A stretch of DNA of 64,000 bases, taken from assembly GCF_003148685.1 (NCBI RefSeq), contig NZ_QGGR01000020.1:103036-167035 (forward strand). The letters are read 5' to 3'. The position numbers and the translations under genes were made by a program. Position 1 is the stretch's first letter. Each line of letters starts with the position of its first letter. This document shows, one piece after another, positions 41,294 to 49,296 of this stretch. The notes under the pieces are model-generated. The model was not told the origin of the DNA, made no database searches, and worked only from the letters and a program-made list of their open reading frames with translations. Source of the DNA: Actinoplanes xinjiangensis (GTDB taxonomy: Bacteria > Actinomycetota > Actinomycetes > Mycobacteriales > Micromonosporaceae).

Positions 41294-42859
41294 TCAGAGG
41301 GTGTTCAGGTCGAACTTCTCCCACGAACCGCCGACCGTGTCCCGGTTGGCGATCAGCGGGCTGGCGCCGGCACTGTCTGCGGTGACGAACTTGCCGTTCG
41401 CCTCCGCCTTGAAGCTGACGCTGCCGTCGGCGTTGCGCACGAGCAGGAACTTCTCCCACGTTCCGCCGACGTGATCGCGGTTGGCGATCAGCGGGCTGGC
41501 CCCGGCGCTGTCGGCCGTGACGTACTTGCCGTTGGCGTGCGCCCGCAGGGCGATGACGCCGTCACCCAGCTCGTAGCTGTCGAACTTCTCCCACGAGCCG
41601 CCCACGGCGTCCCGGTTGGCGATCAGCGGGTCGGCCCCGGCGCTGTCCGCGGTGACGAACTTGCCGTTGGCCCGGGCGCGCAGGCTCACCGACGTCGCCG
41701 GGGTGACCGACAGGACCCGGAACGCCGTGCCCTGGAGGCACTTGCTGACCCCCAGCAGGTTGTAGCCCGTGATGCTCAGTTTCGCGCCCACCTTGACGAC
41801 GGCCGGATCGCCGCCGATCGGGCGGTACGTCACGCCACCGGAGGACAGCAGCAGGCACCCCTCGGCGCCTTGCGTCACCGTTCCGAGCACGGTCGCCACG
41901 GCGTACGCCTGTGTGACCTGGAACCGGACCCCCTGGGTGCAGGAGCCGGCCGGGCCCGGGGCCCGGTAGCCGTAGACGTGGACCTTCTGACCGGCCTTCA
42001 CGATCGCGGCGTCGCCCCCGGCCAGTTGATAGGTGGTGGTGCCGTCGTTGACGACCAGGCAGCCGGTTCCGCCGGCGGCCTCCACGCGGCCGGTCACCTC
42101 GAACTCCTTGAGCTGGCCGACCCAGTCGGCGAGGCCGTCGACCCGGGTCGCCGTGGCGTCGCGCCGCGTGCTCGTCTCGGCGAGACACCCGCCCTGCCAC
42201 GAGGTGCTGAGCACGGCGACCAGCTGGGCCGTGCCGTCGCTGTTCTCGCGGATCACCGGGCCACCGGCGTCGCCCTTGCAGATCGTGGCGTCAGCGAGCG
42301 GCATGATGCCCAGGCCCGTCGCCGAGACGTCCTGCACCGAGATCTGACCGGTGTGGGGCAGGGCCGGCACCCATGCGGTCGCGGTCCGGCCGAAGCCGAG
42401 GACCCGCAGCGTCTCGCCGGCGGCCGGAGCGGAAGCCGACACGGGAGCATTGCCCTGCACGCCGATCACATTCTTGGCCAGATGAGCGACGACCAGGTTC
42501 CGGTCGTCGCGTACGTGCAGGTAGTCGACCGCCACGGTCTGCGCGGCCGACGGCTGGTCCGCGCGGGTCGTCACGGTGCTGGTGACCGGCGGTGGCCCGG
42601 TGACCGGCGCGGTCGACCCGACGGTGAAGCATTCCTTCGACGTGGCCACCAGGTAGAGGTCCACCAGCACCCCGGTGCAGGCGCGGTCGCCTCCGACGCC
42701 CACCTTGACGACGTACCCGTAGGCCGCGTCGGCCGTCGGTGACGCACCGGCTCCCGCGACCGCCTGATCGGCCGCGGCGAGACCGGCCAGACCGATGGCC
42801 GAGGCTGCCAGCAGCGCCATTCCCCGGCCGCCGAGCAGTCTTCGTTTGATTGCAACCAT
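41294..42859 (-). CDS. Secreted pseudo-trypsin with fascin-like repeats
   Basis: Encodes 521 residues. Signal peptide (about 1-35), a trypsin-fold domain (about 45-250), two homologous strand-rich Cys modules (about 253-315 and 320-382) and three tandem fascin-like repeats (about 390-428, 435-474, 481-521), each with NGK(F/Y)VTADSAGA and PLIANRD. The trypsin triad is lost: the His position is E76 (ATSKECF), the Asp position N121 (RNLVV) and the Ser A198 (KGDAGGP). It is probably a secreted binding protein. Start ATG at 42859 (MVAIKRRLLG); preceded by AAGTC-rich leader. Confidence 0.85.
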   Translation of the reverse strand: MVAIKRRLLGGRGMALLAASAIGLAGLAAADQAVAGAGASPTADAAYGYVVKVGVGGDRACTGVLVDLYLVATSKECFTVGSTAPVTGPPPVTSTVTTRADQPSAAQTVAVDYLHVRDDRNLVVAHLAKNVIGVQGNAPVSASAPAAGETLRVLGFGRTATAWVPALPHTGQISVQDVSATGLGIMPLADATICKGDAGGPVIRENSDGTAQLVAVLSTSWQGGCLAETSTRRDATATRVDGLADWVGQLKEFEVTGRVEAAGGTGCLVVNDGTTTYQLAGGDAAIVKAGQKVHVYGYRAPGPAGSCTQGVRFQVTQAYAVATVLGTVTQGAEGCLLLSSGGVTYRPIGGDPAVVKVGAKLSITGYNLLGVSKCLQGTAFRVLSVTPATSVSLRARANGKFVTADSAGADPLIANRDAVGGSWEKFDSYELGDGVIALRAHANGKYVTADSAGASPLIANRDHVGGTWEKFLLVRNADGSVSFKAEANGKFVTADSAGASPLIANRDTVGGSWEKFDLNTL

Positions 42860-43229
42860 GACTTTCCCCCGTTGAGAATCGGACTGAATCCATACCGGAC
42901 AGTAGTGGCAGTCATCGATCTCCGGAAGGAACGACCGGGATAGTTGGCATCCCGTTTACCGGGCGGCGCGTCGCGCTCTGAGGGGCCGGTCGACCAGGTG
43001 GCCCTGAGGCCGTTGCCCTCAACGCCGCCTCCTCGTCGTTCGACCGGGACGACATGAACGAGTTCGTACGGCGACTCAAGACCTGACTGGCTCTCACCCG
43101 GGGGCGGGTGCCGGTAGAAACGTGTCACCGGCCGCGAACAAAGAGTTGACCGTTGGGTTGACGCGCGATCGGGGGCCGCGGGCAGCATGCCAGGCGGGTC
43201 GCCGTGATGATGCCCGGCGTTGGATTCGG

Positions 43230-43289
43230 ATGAGTTGGACGCTGCTGGACGACGAGCGTGAGCTGATTGCGGGCAAACGCGGGCCGACC
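43230..43289 (+). pseudogene. DUF4158-like transposase N-terminal scrap
   Basis: A 20-codon fragment reads MSWTLLDDERELIAGKRGPT, matching the conserved DUF4158 N-terminal stretch of Tn3-like transposases (LDDERELI-GKRG). The frame then degenerates. It probably marks an older mobile element in the region. Upstream, a C-terminal-like tail EFVRRLKT with stop ends at about 43085. The rest of 42860-43362 has no supported gene. Confidence 0.35.
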
Positions 43290-43362
43290 TGCTGCCGGCG
43301 TGGGTGGTCGGGTGCGGGGGACGGGTGCCGGGCTATCGGTGGCGGGGCTCTGGTGTCCGCGA

Positions 43363-44007
43363 TCAGGTGAGGCCGACCGGTGCCGGGCGCAGCGGCTCGC
43401 CGTCCAGGTCGGACGTGCCCGGAGGCGCCCACCACAGCGTGTCCTCCGGCGTCAGGTACGGGAAGCAGTACCGTCCACCGTCGGCGTACCGGCTGGTGCC
43501 GCCACCGTGCAGGAGTGCATCGGCCGTCGCGGCCAGGTAGGCGCCGAGGCTCGGCCACGCGTCGCGGAAGGTGCCGCGGTCGTCGTGGTAGGCCCAGCCC
43601 AGCCGCCCGTGGCCGGGGCCCGGTCGCAGGTCGATGATCTGCGCGTCGCCGTCGATCTCGGCGAACGGGATCCAGAGCGGGTGCCACCACGGCTCGCGGC
43701 CCTCCTCGGCCGGCTTCCGCCCGTCAGAGTAGCCGGCAATCTCCATGCACATTTCGTGATGCGCGACGATCTGAGCGACCTGGAGCGGGGGCTGCCCGGG
43801 GAACGCGTTGTCCCACCCCCACCGGCTCAGCCCGTCGTGGCGGCGCAGCGACTCGACCAGTTCGGGCGGCAACGCGACCCGGAGGCGGGCCTCGGCGGCG
43901 GCGATCTCGGCCGAGTCGGCGGGGCCGGCCAGCAGCTCCGCGCTCCGCGGTGCGTGTCTCGCCATCCACCTCTCGATAGCCGACCAAGCGTCGGTGACCT
44001 GTCCCAT
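43363..44007 (-). CDS. SMI1/KNR4-family protein
   Basis: Encodes 214 residues. The SMI1/KNR4 fold is indicated by AEARLRVALPPELVESLRRHDGLS (family motif; given as ALPPELVESLRRHDG), WHPLWIPFAEIDGDAQIIDL, the ALLHGGG helix, and a Trp-rich C-terminus LWWAPPGTSD. In bacteria this family serves mainly as immunity proteins against nuclease or polymorphic toxins. Start MGQVTDAWS at 44007. No toxin gene is next to it, so it is an orphan immunity-like protein. Confidence 0.8.
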   Translation of the reverse strand: MGQVTDAWSAIERWMARHAPRSAELLAGPADSAEIAAAEARLRVALPPELVESLRRHDGLSRWGWDNAFPGQPPLQVAQIVAHHEMCMEIAGYSDGRKPAEEGREPWWHPLWIPFAEIDGDAQIIDLRPGPGHGRLGWAYHDDRGTFRDAWPSLGAYLAATADALLHGGGTSRYADGGRYCFPYLTPEDTLWWAPPGTSDLDGEPLRPAPVGLT

Positions 44008-44221
44008 GGTCGGGACAGTAGCGCGCGGCCACCCCCGCCGATACCGGCGTCTGGCCCGGAAGCGCGCCGCGGCCACGTCAGACCGGCGCGGAGCCGGGCG
44101 GTCGCTTCGCGGGACGTCCGAACTCAGCCAGCTCCAACAAACGCCCCACGGCGGCGTTACGTAGAAATCTCGACCCACCGCACCAGCATCCGGGGGAGGA
44201 CGCGGCGAGTAACCGCGAGGT

Positions 44222-44297
44222 GACCTCAGTGAGGCGGAACCCGTCCGCTAATTACTGAATTACTAATAACGGCAATCCAGTAATAGCCTCAGAGGTC
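44222..44297. other. AT-rich palindromic island
   Basis: An inverted repeat, GACCTCAGTGAGGC (44222-44235) and GCCTCAGAGGTC (44286-44297), flanks about 50 bases of very AT-rich DNA with repeated TTACT/AATAA motifs, unlike the surroundings. Region 44008-44403 otherwise shows no supported gene. It could be a promoter with a protein-binding hairpin, or a scar of a mobile element. Confidence 0.4.
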
Positions 44298-44403
44298 AGA
44301 AACGGACATAACCGGCGTACATCATAAGGTCCGTTATGGGCGGGGAAAGAGGTTGCGCGAGCCGCCGGGTGACCCACCTTGTGCGACGGCTACCTTCTGC
44401 GGC

Positions 44404-44859
44404 ATGAACTACACGTACTTCGCCGCCCGGTCCGACGCGGTCGCCGCCGCGGTGCTGAACTGGCCCGCGGGTCCCTACGAGCCGCCGACACAAGCCGGCG
44501 CCGCGGGACTGCTCAGCGAGGCGATCGACGGAGTCGGGTTCTCGCAGGAACTCGGCCACTACGCCCGGCTCGTCCTCGGCCCCGGCAGCGACATGGACCT
44601 CGAAGACTGGGAGCACCGCATCGCCGCCACCAACGACGAGCGAATCGTCGTGCTGCGGCTGCCGCCGGCTCTGGTCCGCGCCGTCGCCGACAGCGACCTC
44701 GACCACCTGCACGGCCTGGTCCCGGTCTGGGCGCAGTACCCGTACTTCGCCGACCCGGACCCCGCCCAGCGCCTGCACGCCTTCGCCACCGCCCTGCACC
44801 GGCTGTGCCGGGCGGCGACCGAGAACACCGGCGGCGTCTACTGCTACGGCTGGGCCTGA
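44404..44859 (+). CDS. Conserved hypothetical
   Basis: Encodes 151 residues. NYTYFAARSDAVAAAVLNW begins it; later LRLPPALVRAVADSDLDHL, VWAQYPYFADP and a C-terminal VYCYGW. It is soluble and mostly helical. I do not recognise a family; small proteins like it are common in actinomycetes near immunity genes. The ATG at 44404 follows a poor ribosome site. The interval from 44860 to 45000 contains no gene. Confidence 0.5.
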   Translation: MNYTYFAARSDAVAAAVLNWPAGPYEPPTQAGAAGLLSEAIDGVGFSQELGHYARLVLGPGSDMDLEDWEHRIAATNDERIVVLRLPPALVRAVADSDLDHLHGLVPVWAQYPYFADPDPAQRLHAFATALHRLCRAATENTGGVYCYGWA

Positions 44860-44995
44860 CCACAACCCGTCACTCGACCGGGGGTGATGAGCCTCAGCGC
44901 GCGGCGCCGGGTTCGAGCGGTCCGCCGGGTCCGTGGTGGCGCGGGAGGTCACCGTCGGGTACGGCACGTTCGGAAATCCTGTGGGCTGAAGTCGC

Positions 44996-45000
44996 ATATC
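44996..45000. repeat. Target-site duplication, left copy (ATATC)
   Basis: Five bases ATATC immediately before the left terminal repeat; the identical pentamer follows the right terminal repeat at 51752-51756. Tn3-family transposition makes 5-bp duplications, so this marks the insertion point. Confidence 0.9.
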
Positions 45001-45038
45001 GGCCTGCCCGTAGTTTCCAGCCCAAAAACAACGGTAAG
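45001..45038 (+). repeat. Left terminal inverted repeat of Tn3-family transposon
   Basis: Thirty-eight bases starting GGCCTGCCCGTAG, then TTTCCAGCCCAAAAACAACG and ending GTAAG. It matches the right end (reverse complement) at all but two positions. Length 38 is standard for Tn3-family ends. Subterminal GTTGATC also recurs near both ends. Confidence 0.92.
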
Positions 45039-45118
45039 AACTGAGGGTTGATCAAGGTCTGCCCCGCGCCCTAGCGTGCCGTCCGTTTGGTGACGGTCGA
45101 TGCTCAGGCGGTGGGTTC

Positions 45119-48118
45119 GTGGCAACTCAGGATGTGTTCTCGGCGCAGGAACTGGCGCGGCTTCGGGGCTTCCCGGAGATCAACCGGGCGGAGCTGATCC
45201 GGTACTTCACATTGACCGGTGCGGACGAGGCGTTCGTGCGCCAGTTCCGCACCGGCCGCAACGTGCTGGGTGTGGCGGTTCAGTTGTGCTCGCTGCCGTG
45301 GCTCGGGTTCGTACCCGATGAGGTAGCGGCGGCGCCGGACGCCGTGGCGGGCCGGTTATCGCAGCGGCTCGGGATCGCGATGGGTGAGTTGCGCGGGTAC
45401 GGCGAGCGGGAGCAGACCCGTACGGATCATCTGCGGGAGGTGGCCGGCTACGCCGGCTGGCGGTCGATGGACACCGCCGAGTGGAAGGACCTCGACGAGT
45501 TCCTGTTCGCCCGGGCGATGGAGCACGACTCGCCGAAGCTGCTGTTCCGGCTGGCCTGCGAGTACCTGCTGTCGTCGCGGGTGCTCCGGCCCGGGGTGAT
45601 CCTGTTGCTGCGGCGGGTGGCAGCGGCTCGGGCTCACGCGAGGTCGGAGACCTGGGCGCGGGTGAAGCACCTGCTCTCCGACCGGCGGTGCGCCGAGCTG
45701 GATCTGCTGTTGGTCCCGGACGCCTACCTCGGCCGGACCCCGCTGGCCTGGCTGGGTGTGGGGCCGACGTCGTCGAGCCCGGCCGCGGTGAAGGCGGAGT
45801 TGGAGAAGCTGGCCTACCTGCGGCGCCTCGACGCGCACACCGTGGACCTGTCGATGCTGCCGGCGGAGCGGCGCCGGTTCCTGGCCGGGGTGTGCCGCCG
45901 GTTGACCGGGCAGGCGTTGCAGCGGCGCGAGCCGGAACGCCGGTACCCGATCCTGCTGACTTTGCTGTCGCAGTCGGCCGTCGACGTGCTCGACGAGACG
46001 CTGCTGCTGTTCGACCAGGCGATCAGCGGCCGGGAGGCGGCGGCGAAGCAGAAGGTCGCCGAGGCCCTGGCCGAGCGGGCCAAGGGCGGCGAGAACCGGC
46101 AGGCGCTGCTGGACGAGATCTTGACCATCGTGCTCGACACCGGGGTCGGCGACGAGCAGATCGGCGGCATGCTGCGCACGAGCATCGGCCTGGACCGGAT
46201 GCGCGCCGCGTGGGCCGAGCGCCGCGAGCGGCTGCCCCGCGACCATGGCCAGCTCAGCATGCTCGACGCGTCGATGTCGTACCTGCGCCAGTTCGCCCCG
46301 GCAGTGCTCGCCGCGGTGCAGTTCGCCGGCGGCCCGGGAACCGAGCAGCTGCTGCGGGCGGTGAGCATCCTGACCGGGCTGTACGCCACCGGCGCCCGCA
46401 AGGTCCCGGCGAGCGCCCCGGTCGGGTTCGTGCCGACGAAGTGGGCCGGCTACCTGGTCGCCGCGGAGCAGGCCGGTGACGTCACCGCGTACCGCCGGTA
46501 CTGGGAGCTGGCCGTGCTGGTCGGCCTGCGCGACGGGTTGCGCTCCGGCGACATCTTCGTGCCGGGCTCGCGCCGGTACGCCGATCCGGCGTCGTTCCTG
46601 CTCACTCCGGAGGCGTGGGCGCCGCAGAAGGTGGAGTTCTGTCATCTGGTCGGCAAGCCGGTCGAGGCCGTCGACGCGCTCGCGGCCGCCGACGACGAGC
46701 TGCACACCGCCCTGGCCGACCTGGAGACCCAGCTGGCGAAGGGCAACCCGGGCGAGGTCCGGCTCACCGACGACGGCGAGCTGATCATCCCGCCGCTGAC
46801 CGCGGAAGACGTGCCGGCCGAGGCCGACGCGCTGCGCGCCGAGCTGGCCGCGATGCTGCCACGGGTACCGATCGCGTCGGTGCTGGTGGAAGTCGACGCC
46901 CGGACCGGGTTCACCGACCACCTGATGCACGCAGGTGGGAAGGTCGCCCGGCCGGCCGAGCTCAAACGCAACCTGATGTACGTGATCATCGCGGAGGCCA
47001 CGAACATGGGCCTGTCCGCGATGGCCGAGTCCTGCGGCGTGCCGTACGACGTGCTCGCCTGGACCGCCGAATGGTACTTCCGACCCGAGACCCTGGAGGC
47101 CGCGAACGCCGCGGTGGTCAACTACCACCACCGGCTCCCGCTCACGAGGGCGTTCGGCTCCGGCACCCTGTCGAGCTCGGACGGCCAACGGTTCCCAGTC
47201 AAGGGCAAGAGCATCACCGCGCGGCACTTATCGCGGTACTTCGCCCGCGGCCAGGGCGTCTCCACCTACACCCACGTCTCCGACCAACACTCCACCTTCG
47301 ACACGAAGGTCATCGTGGCGACCGCGCCGGAGTCGCACTACGTGCTCGACGGGCTGCTGGGCAACGAGACCGACCTGCCGACCTTCGAGCACGCCACCGA
47401 CACCCACGGCGCGACCCTGGCCAACTTCGCCCTGTTCGACCTGGTCGGCAAGCAGCTCTCCCCGCGGATCCGGGACCTCGGGAAGATCACTCTGTACCGG
47501 ACCGGGCCGCGCGCCGACTTCCTGGACCGCTACCCGCGCGCCGGGGCGCTGCTGACCCGACGGCTGAACCTGGACCTGATCACGGACATGTGGGACGACC
47601 TGCTACGCGTCGCTGCCAGCGTGCAGGGCGGGCACGCCACCGCGGCGCTGGTCGTCGGCAAGCTGTGCTCCTCGAAACGCCAGCAGAACGCGCTGAGCAG
47701 CGCGATCAAGGAGTACGGAGCCCTACGGCGCACGGTCTACGCCGCTCGCTACCTGGCCGACGAGACCTACCGGCGCCGGATCGCCCGGCAACTCAACAAG
47801 GGCGAGAACCTGCACGCCCTGCGCCGCTCCCTCGCCTACGCCGGCGAAGGCGCGCTGCGACGCCGGCACCACGAACAGCAGACCGAGCAGCTGTGGTGCC
47901 TTACCCTGGCCACCAACGCGATCGTCTGCTGGTCGACGGAATACCACGGCCTCGGCGTTGCTGCCCTGCGCCGCGTTGGCCGCCAGGTCGACGATGAGGT
48001 CCTGGCGCACATCTGGCCGACCCACCACGAGAACGTGCACTTCTACGGCACGCACTCGGTCGACATCGACGGCTACCGGCCGCTGCGGCTGGCCGAAGTC
48101 GCCGCCGTGAGCCGCTGA
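45119..48118 (+). CDS. tnpA: Tn3-family transposase TnpA
   Basis: Encodes 999 residues, full length for Tn3 transposases. The N-terminal DNA-binding part begins LARLRGFPEINRAELIRYF; the RNase-H-like core carries the DDE triad D722 (HVSDQHSTF), D761 (EHATDTHGA) and E896 (KGENLHALRR). GTG start at 45119, 80 bases after the left end. It would cut the element's ends and give 5-bp duplications by replicative transposition. No frameshift is seen. A hairpin (48148-48175) follows the stop and separates it from the convergent passenger gene. Confidence 0.95.
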   Translation: MATQDVFSAQELARLRGFPEINRAELIRYFTLTGADEAFVRQFRTGRNVLGVAVQLCSLPWLGFVPDEVAAAPDAVAGRLSQRLGIAMGELRGYGEREQTRTDHLREVAGYAGWRSMDTAEWKDLDEFLFARAMEHDSPKLLFRLACEYLLSSRVLRPGVILLLRRVAAARAHARSETWARVKHLLSDRRCAELDLLLVPDAYLGRTPLAWLGVGPTSSSPAAVKAELEKLAYLRRLDAHTVDLSMLPAERRRFLAGVCRRLTGQALQRREPERRYPILLTLLSQSAVDVLDETLLLFDQAISGREAAAKQKVAEALAERAKGGENRQALLDEILTIVLDTGVGDEQIGGMLRTSIGLDRMRAAWAERRERLPRDHGQLSMLDASMSYLRQFAPAVLAAVQFAGGPGTEQLLRAVSILTGLYATGARKVPASAPVGFVPTKWAGYLVAAEQAGDVTAYRRYWELAVLVGLRDGLRSGDIFVPGSRRYADPASFLLTPEAWAPQKVEFCHLVGKPVEAVDALAAADDELHTALADLETQLAKGNPGEVRLTDDGELIIPPLTAEDVPAEADALRAELAAMLPRVPIASVLVEVDARTGFTDHLMHAGGKVARPAELKRNLMYVIIAEATNMGLSAMAESCGVPYDVLAWTAEWYFRPETLEAANAAVVNYHHRLPLTRAFGSGTLSSSDGQRFPVKGKSITARHLSRYFARGQGVSTYTHVSDQHSTFDTKVIVATAPESHYVLDGLLGNETDLPTFEHATDTHGATLANFALFDLVGKQLSPRIRDLGKITLYRTGPRADFLDRYPRAGALLTRRLNLDLITDMWDDLLRVAASVQGGHATAALVVGKLCSSKRQQNALSSAIKEYGALRRTVYAARYLADETYRRRIARQLNKGENLHALRRSLAYAGEGALRRRHHEQQTEQLWCLTLATNAIVCWSTEYHGLGVAALRRVGRQVDDEVLAHIWPTHHENVHFYGTHSVDIDGYRPLRLAEVAAVSR

Positions 48119-48147
48119 TCGCGCCACAGCCGAACCAGTTGGTCTGA

Positions 48148-48175
48148 GCCTGCGGTCAACGTCCGGACCGCGGGC
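48148..48175. terminator. Hairpin after tnpA
   Basis: GCCTGCGGTC (48148-48157) and GACCGCGGGC (48166-48175) pair with nine of ten bases. Sits between the converging tnpA and DUF2510 genes. Confidence 0.45.
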
Positions 48176-48200
48176 ATGGTGCTGGTGGCGAGCGAGATCC

Positions 48201-48656
48201 TCAGACGTCGATGCGATTGCTGGGATCCGGAGGCGGAAAATCTACCGCTTTTTCCTCGAACTTTCTAACGGTAATAGGACATTCAACCCATACGCGAGAG
48301 ACTTCATGAATCTCCCACCTACCGCCTTTTCCTTTACATCTTTCACAAAGCACCTCAACCGGGATAAGCTTCGTGTTCGAGCGAGGCCCGATTCTCCTAG
48401 GTGCTGGCGTACGACCGTTCTTGGCCCGGTAATACCAAACCAAGCCCCAGAGGCCGGAAGTTGTCACAGTCAAAATCAAGTGGACGGCATGCTCAAGTCC
48501 GTTGATCGACTGTGGAAACGGACGAGTCATGACGGGACTGCGACCTGGAATCAACTTGGTACGTGAAGTCCACCGATGGCCATCCCACCAGCGCATATAC
48601 CCGCCAGAAAAGTCGTCGTACCAGCCCGGATCCGGCAACTGCCCCCGGTCGCTCAC
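48201..48656 (-). CDS. Transposon passenger: DUF2510 membrane protein
   Basis: Encodes 151 residues. N-terminal DUF2510: LPDPGWYDDFSGGYMRWWDG then HRWTSRT, a motif common in actinobacterial envelope proteins. A single membrane helix (about 56-80) and a C-terminal soluble part with CERCKGKGG, a partial DnaJ-type zinc motif. GTG at 48656 is preferred because GAGGGGG lies nine bases upstream. Its base composition is clearly lower in GC than the flanks, as expected for carried DNA. Function for the element unknown. Confidence 0.7.
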   Translation of the reverse strand: MSDRGQLPDPGWYDDFSGGYMRWWDGHRWTSRTKLIPGRSPVMTRPFPQSINGLEHAVHLILTVTTSGLWGLVWYYRAKNGRTPAPRRIGPRSNTKLIPVEVLCERCKGKGGRWEIHEVSRVWVECPITVRKFEEKAVDFPPPDPSNRIDV

Positions 48657-48729
48657 TACTGATGCCCCCTCGTCCAACGCAGGAACACCCTGCACCGTCC
48701 GAGATTTATACCCTGCGCACCCCGGTCCA

Positions 48730-48936
48730 TCACCCATTTTCTCTAAAGAGATCGACCGCGACCGTTGCGCTGACCGGCCGGGTGCCCCGATGATCGACCA
48801 AGCCCCACAAGCCCTGTTCGTGGTAGCACAGCCGCATCCGCCTGACCGTGATCGCGCTGGTCGGCTGCCCCTCCGCGTTGAGTTCCGCGGCCTTGGCAGC
48901 TTCCCGGTCGCGCAGGCTGTGCCGCGCTGGATCGTC
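48730..48936 (-). pseudogene. Transposase N-terminal HTH remnant
   Basis: A 68-codon stretch reads REAAKAAELNAEGQPTSAIT, VRRMRLCYHEQGLWGLVDHR, then GTRPVSATVAVDLF and a stop. The pattern of a helix-turn-helix followed by RYHEQGLWGLVD is typical of Mu/TnsB- or IS-type transposases. The rest of the gene is missing. The fragment lies inside the Tn3 element on the minus strand. Confidence 0.5.
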
Positions 48937-48976
48937 GGGTTCCCGCGGCCGGCGAACCCGGCGGCAGGCTTGCCGG

Positions 48977-49188
48977 TCGACCGAGTACCACGGGCTCGGC
49001 GTGGCCGCCCTGCGCCGCGACGGCCGCCAAGTCAACGACAAGGTACTGGCCCATCTGGCCCACCCACCCACGAAAATGTGCACTTCTACGGCACCCACTC
49101 CGTCGACATCGATGGAGAACTCGCCCAGCTCGACACCGACGGCTACCGGCCCTTGCGGCTGGCCAACGTGGCTGCGGCGATCCGCTGA
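48977..49188 (+). pseudogene. Remnant of a second Tn3 transposase 3' end
   Basis: Closely matches the 3' end of the resident tnpA (47931-48118) at the DNA level: STEYHGLGVAALRR, GRQVND, then, after a one-base frame change, HENVHFYGTHSVDIDG. An extra segment ELAQLDT precedes DGYRPLRLANVAAAIR and a stop. The similarity is high enough to show common origin but not identity, so this is a diverged paralog fragment, probably left by recombination between related transposons. Confidence 0.75.
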
Positions 49189-49210
49189 TTGCTTACAACC
49201 AAACGGGGGC

Positions 49211-49240
49211 GGGCTGCACACCAAACCTGGTGTGCAGCCC
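49211..49240. terminator. Strong hairpin terminator in transposon
   Basis: Thirteen-base perfect stem GGGCTGCACACCA / TGGTGTGCAGCCC with loop AACC. Located after the transposase 3' remnant (+) and before the 3' end of the minus-strand membrane protein (49297). Confidence 0.8.
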
Positions 49241-49296
49241 CACCGCGTTGAGCCGCGTCTGCTGGAAGGTTTGGTGCTTCTCTTGCCAGCCGATGA

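Noticed and set aside
48306..48566. Forward frame inside the passenger region (MNLPPTAFSF)
   Set aside because: It lies antisense to the DUF2510 gene, which has a ribosome site and a recognisable domain.
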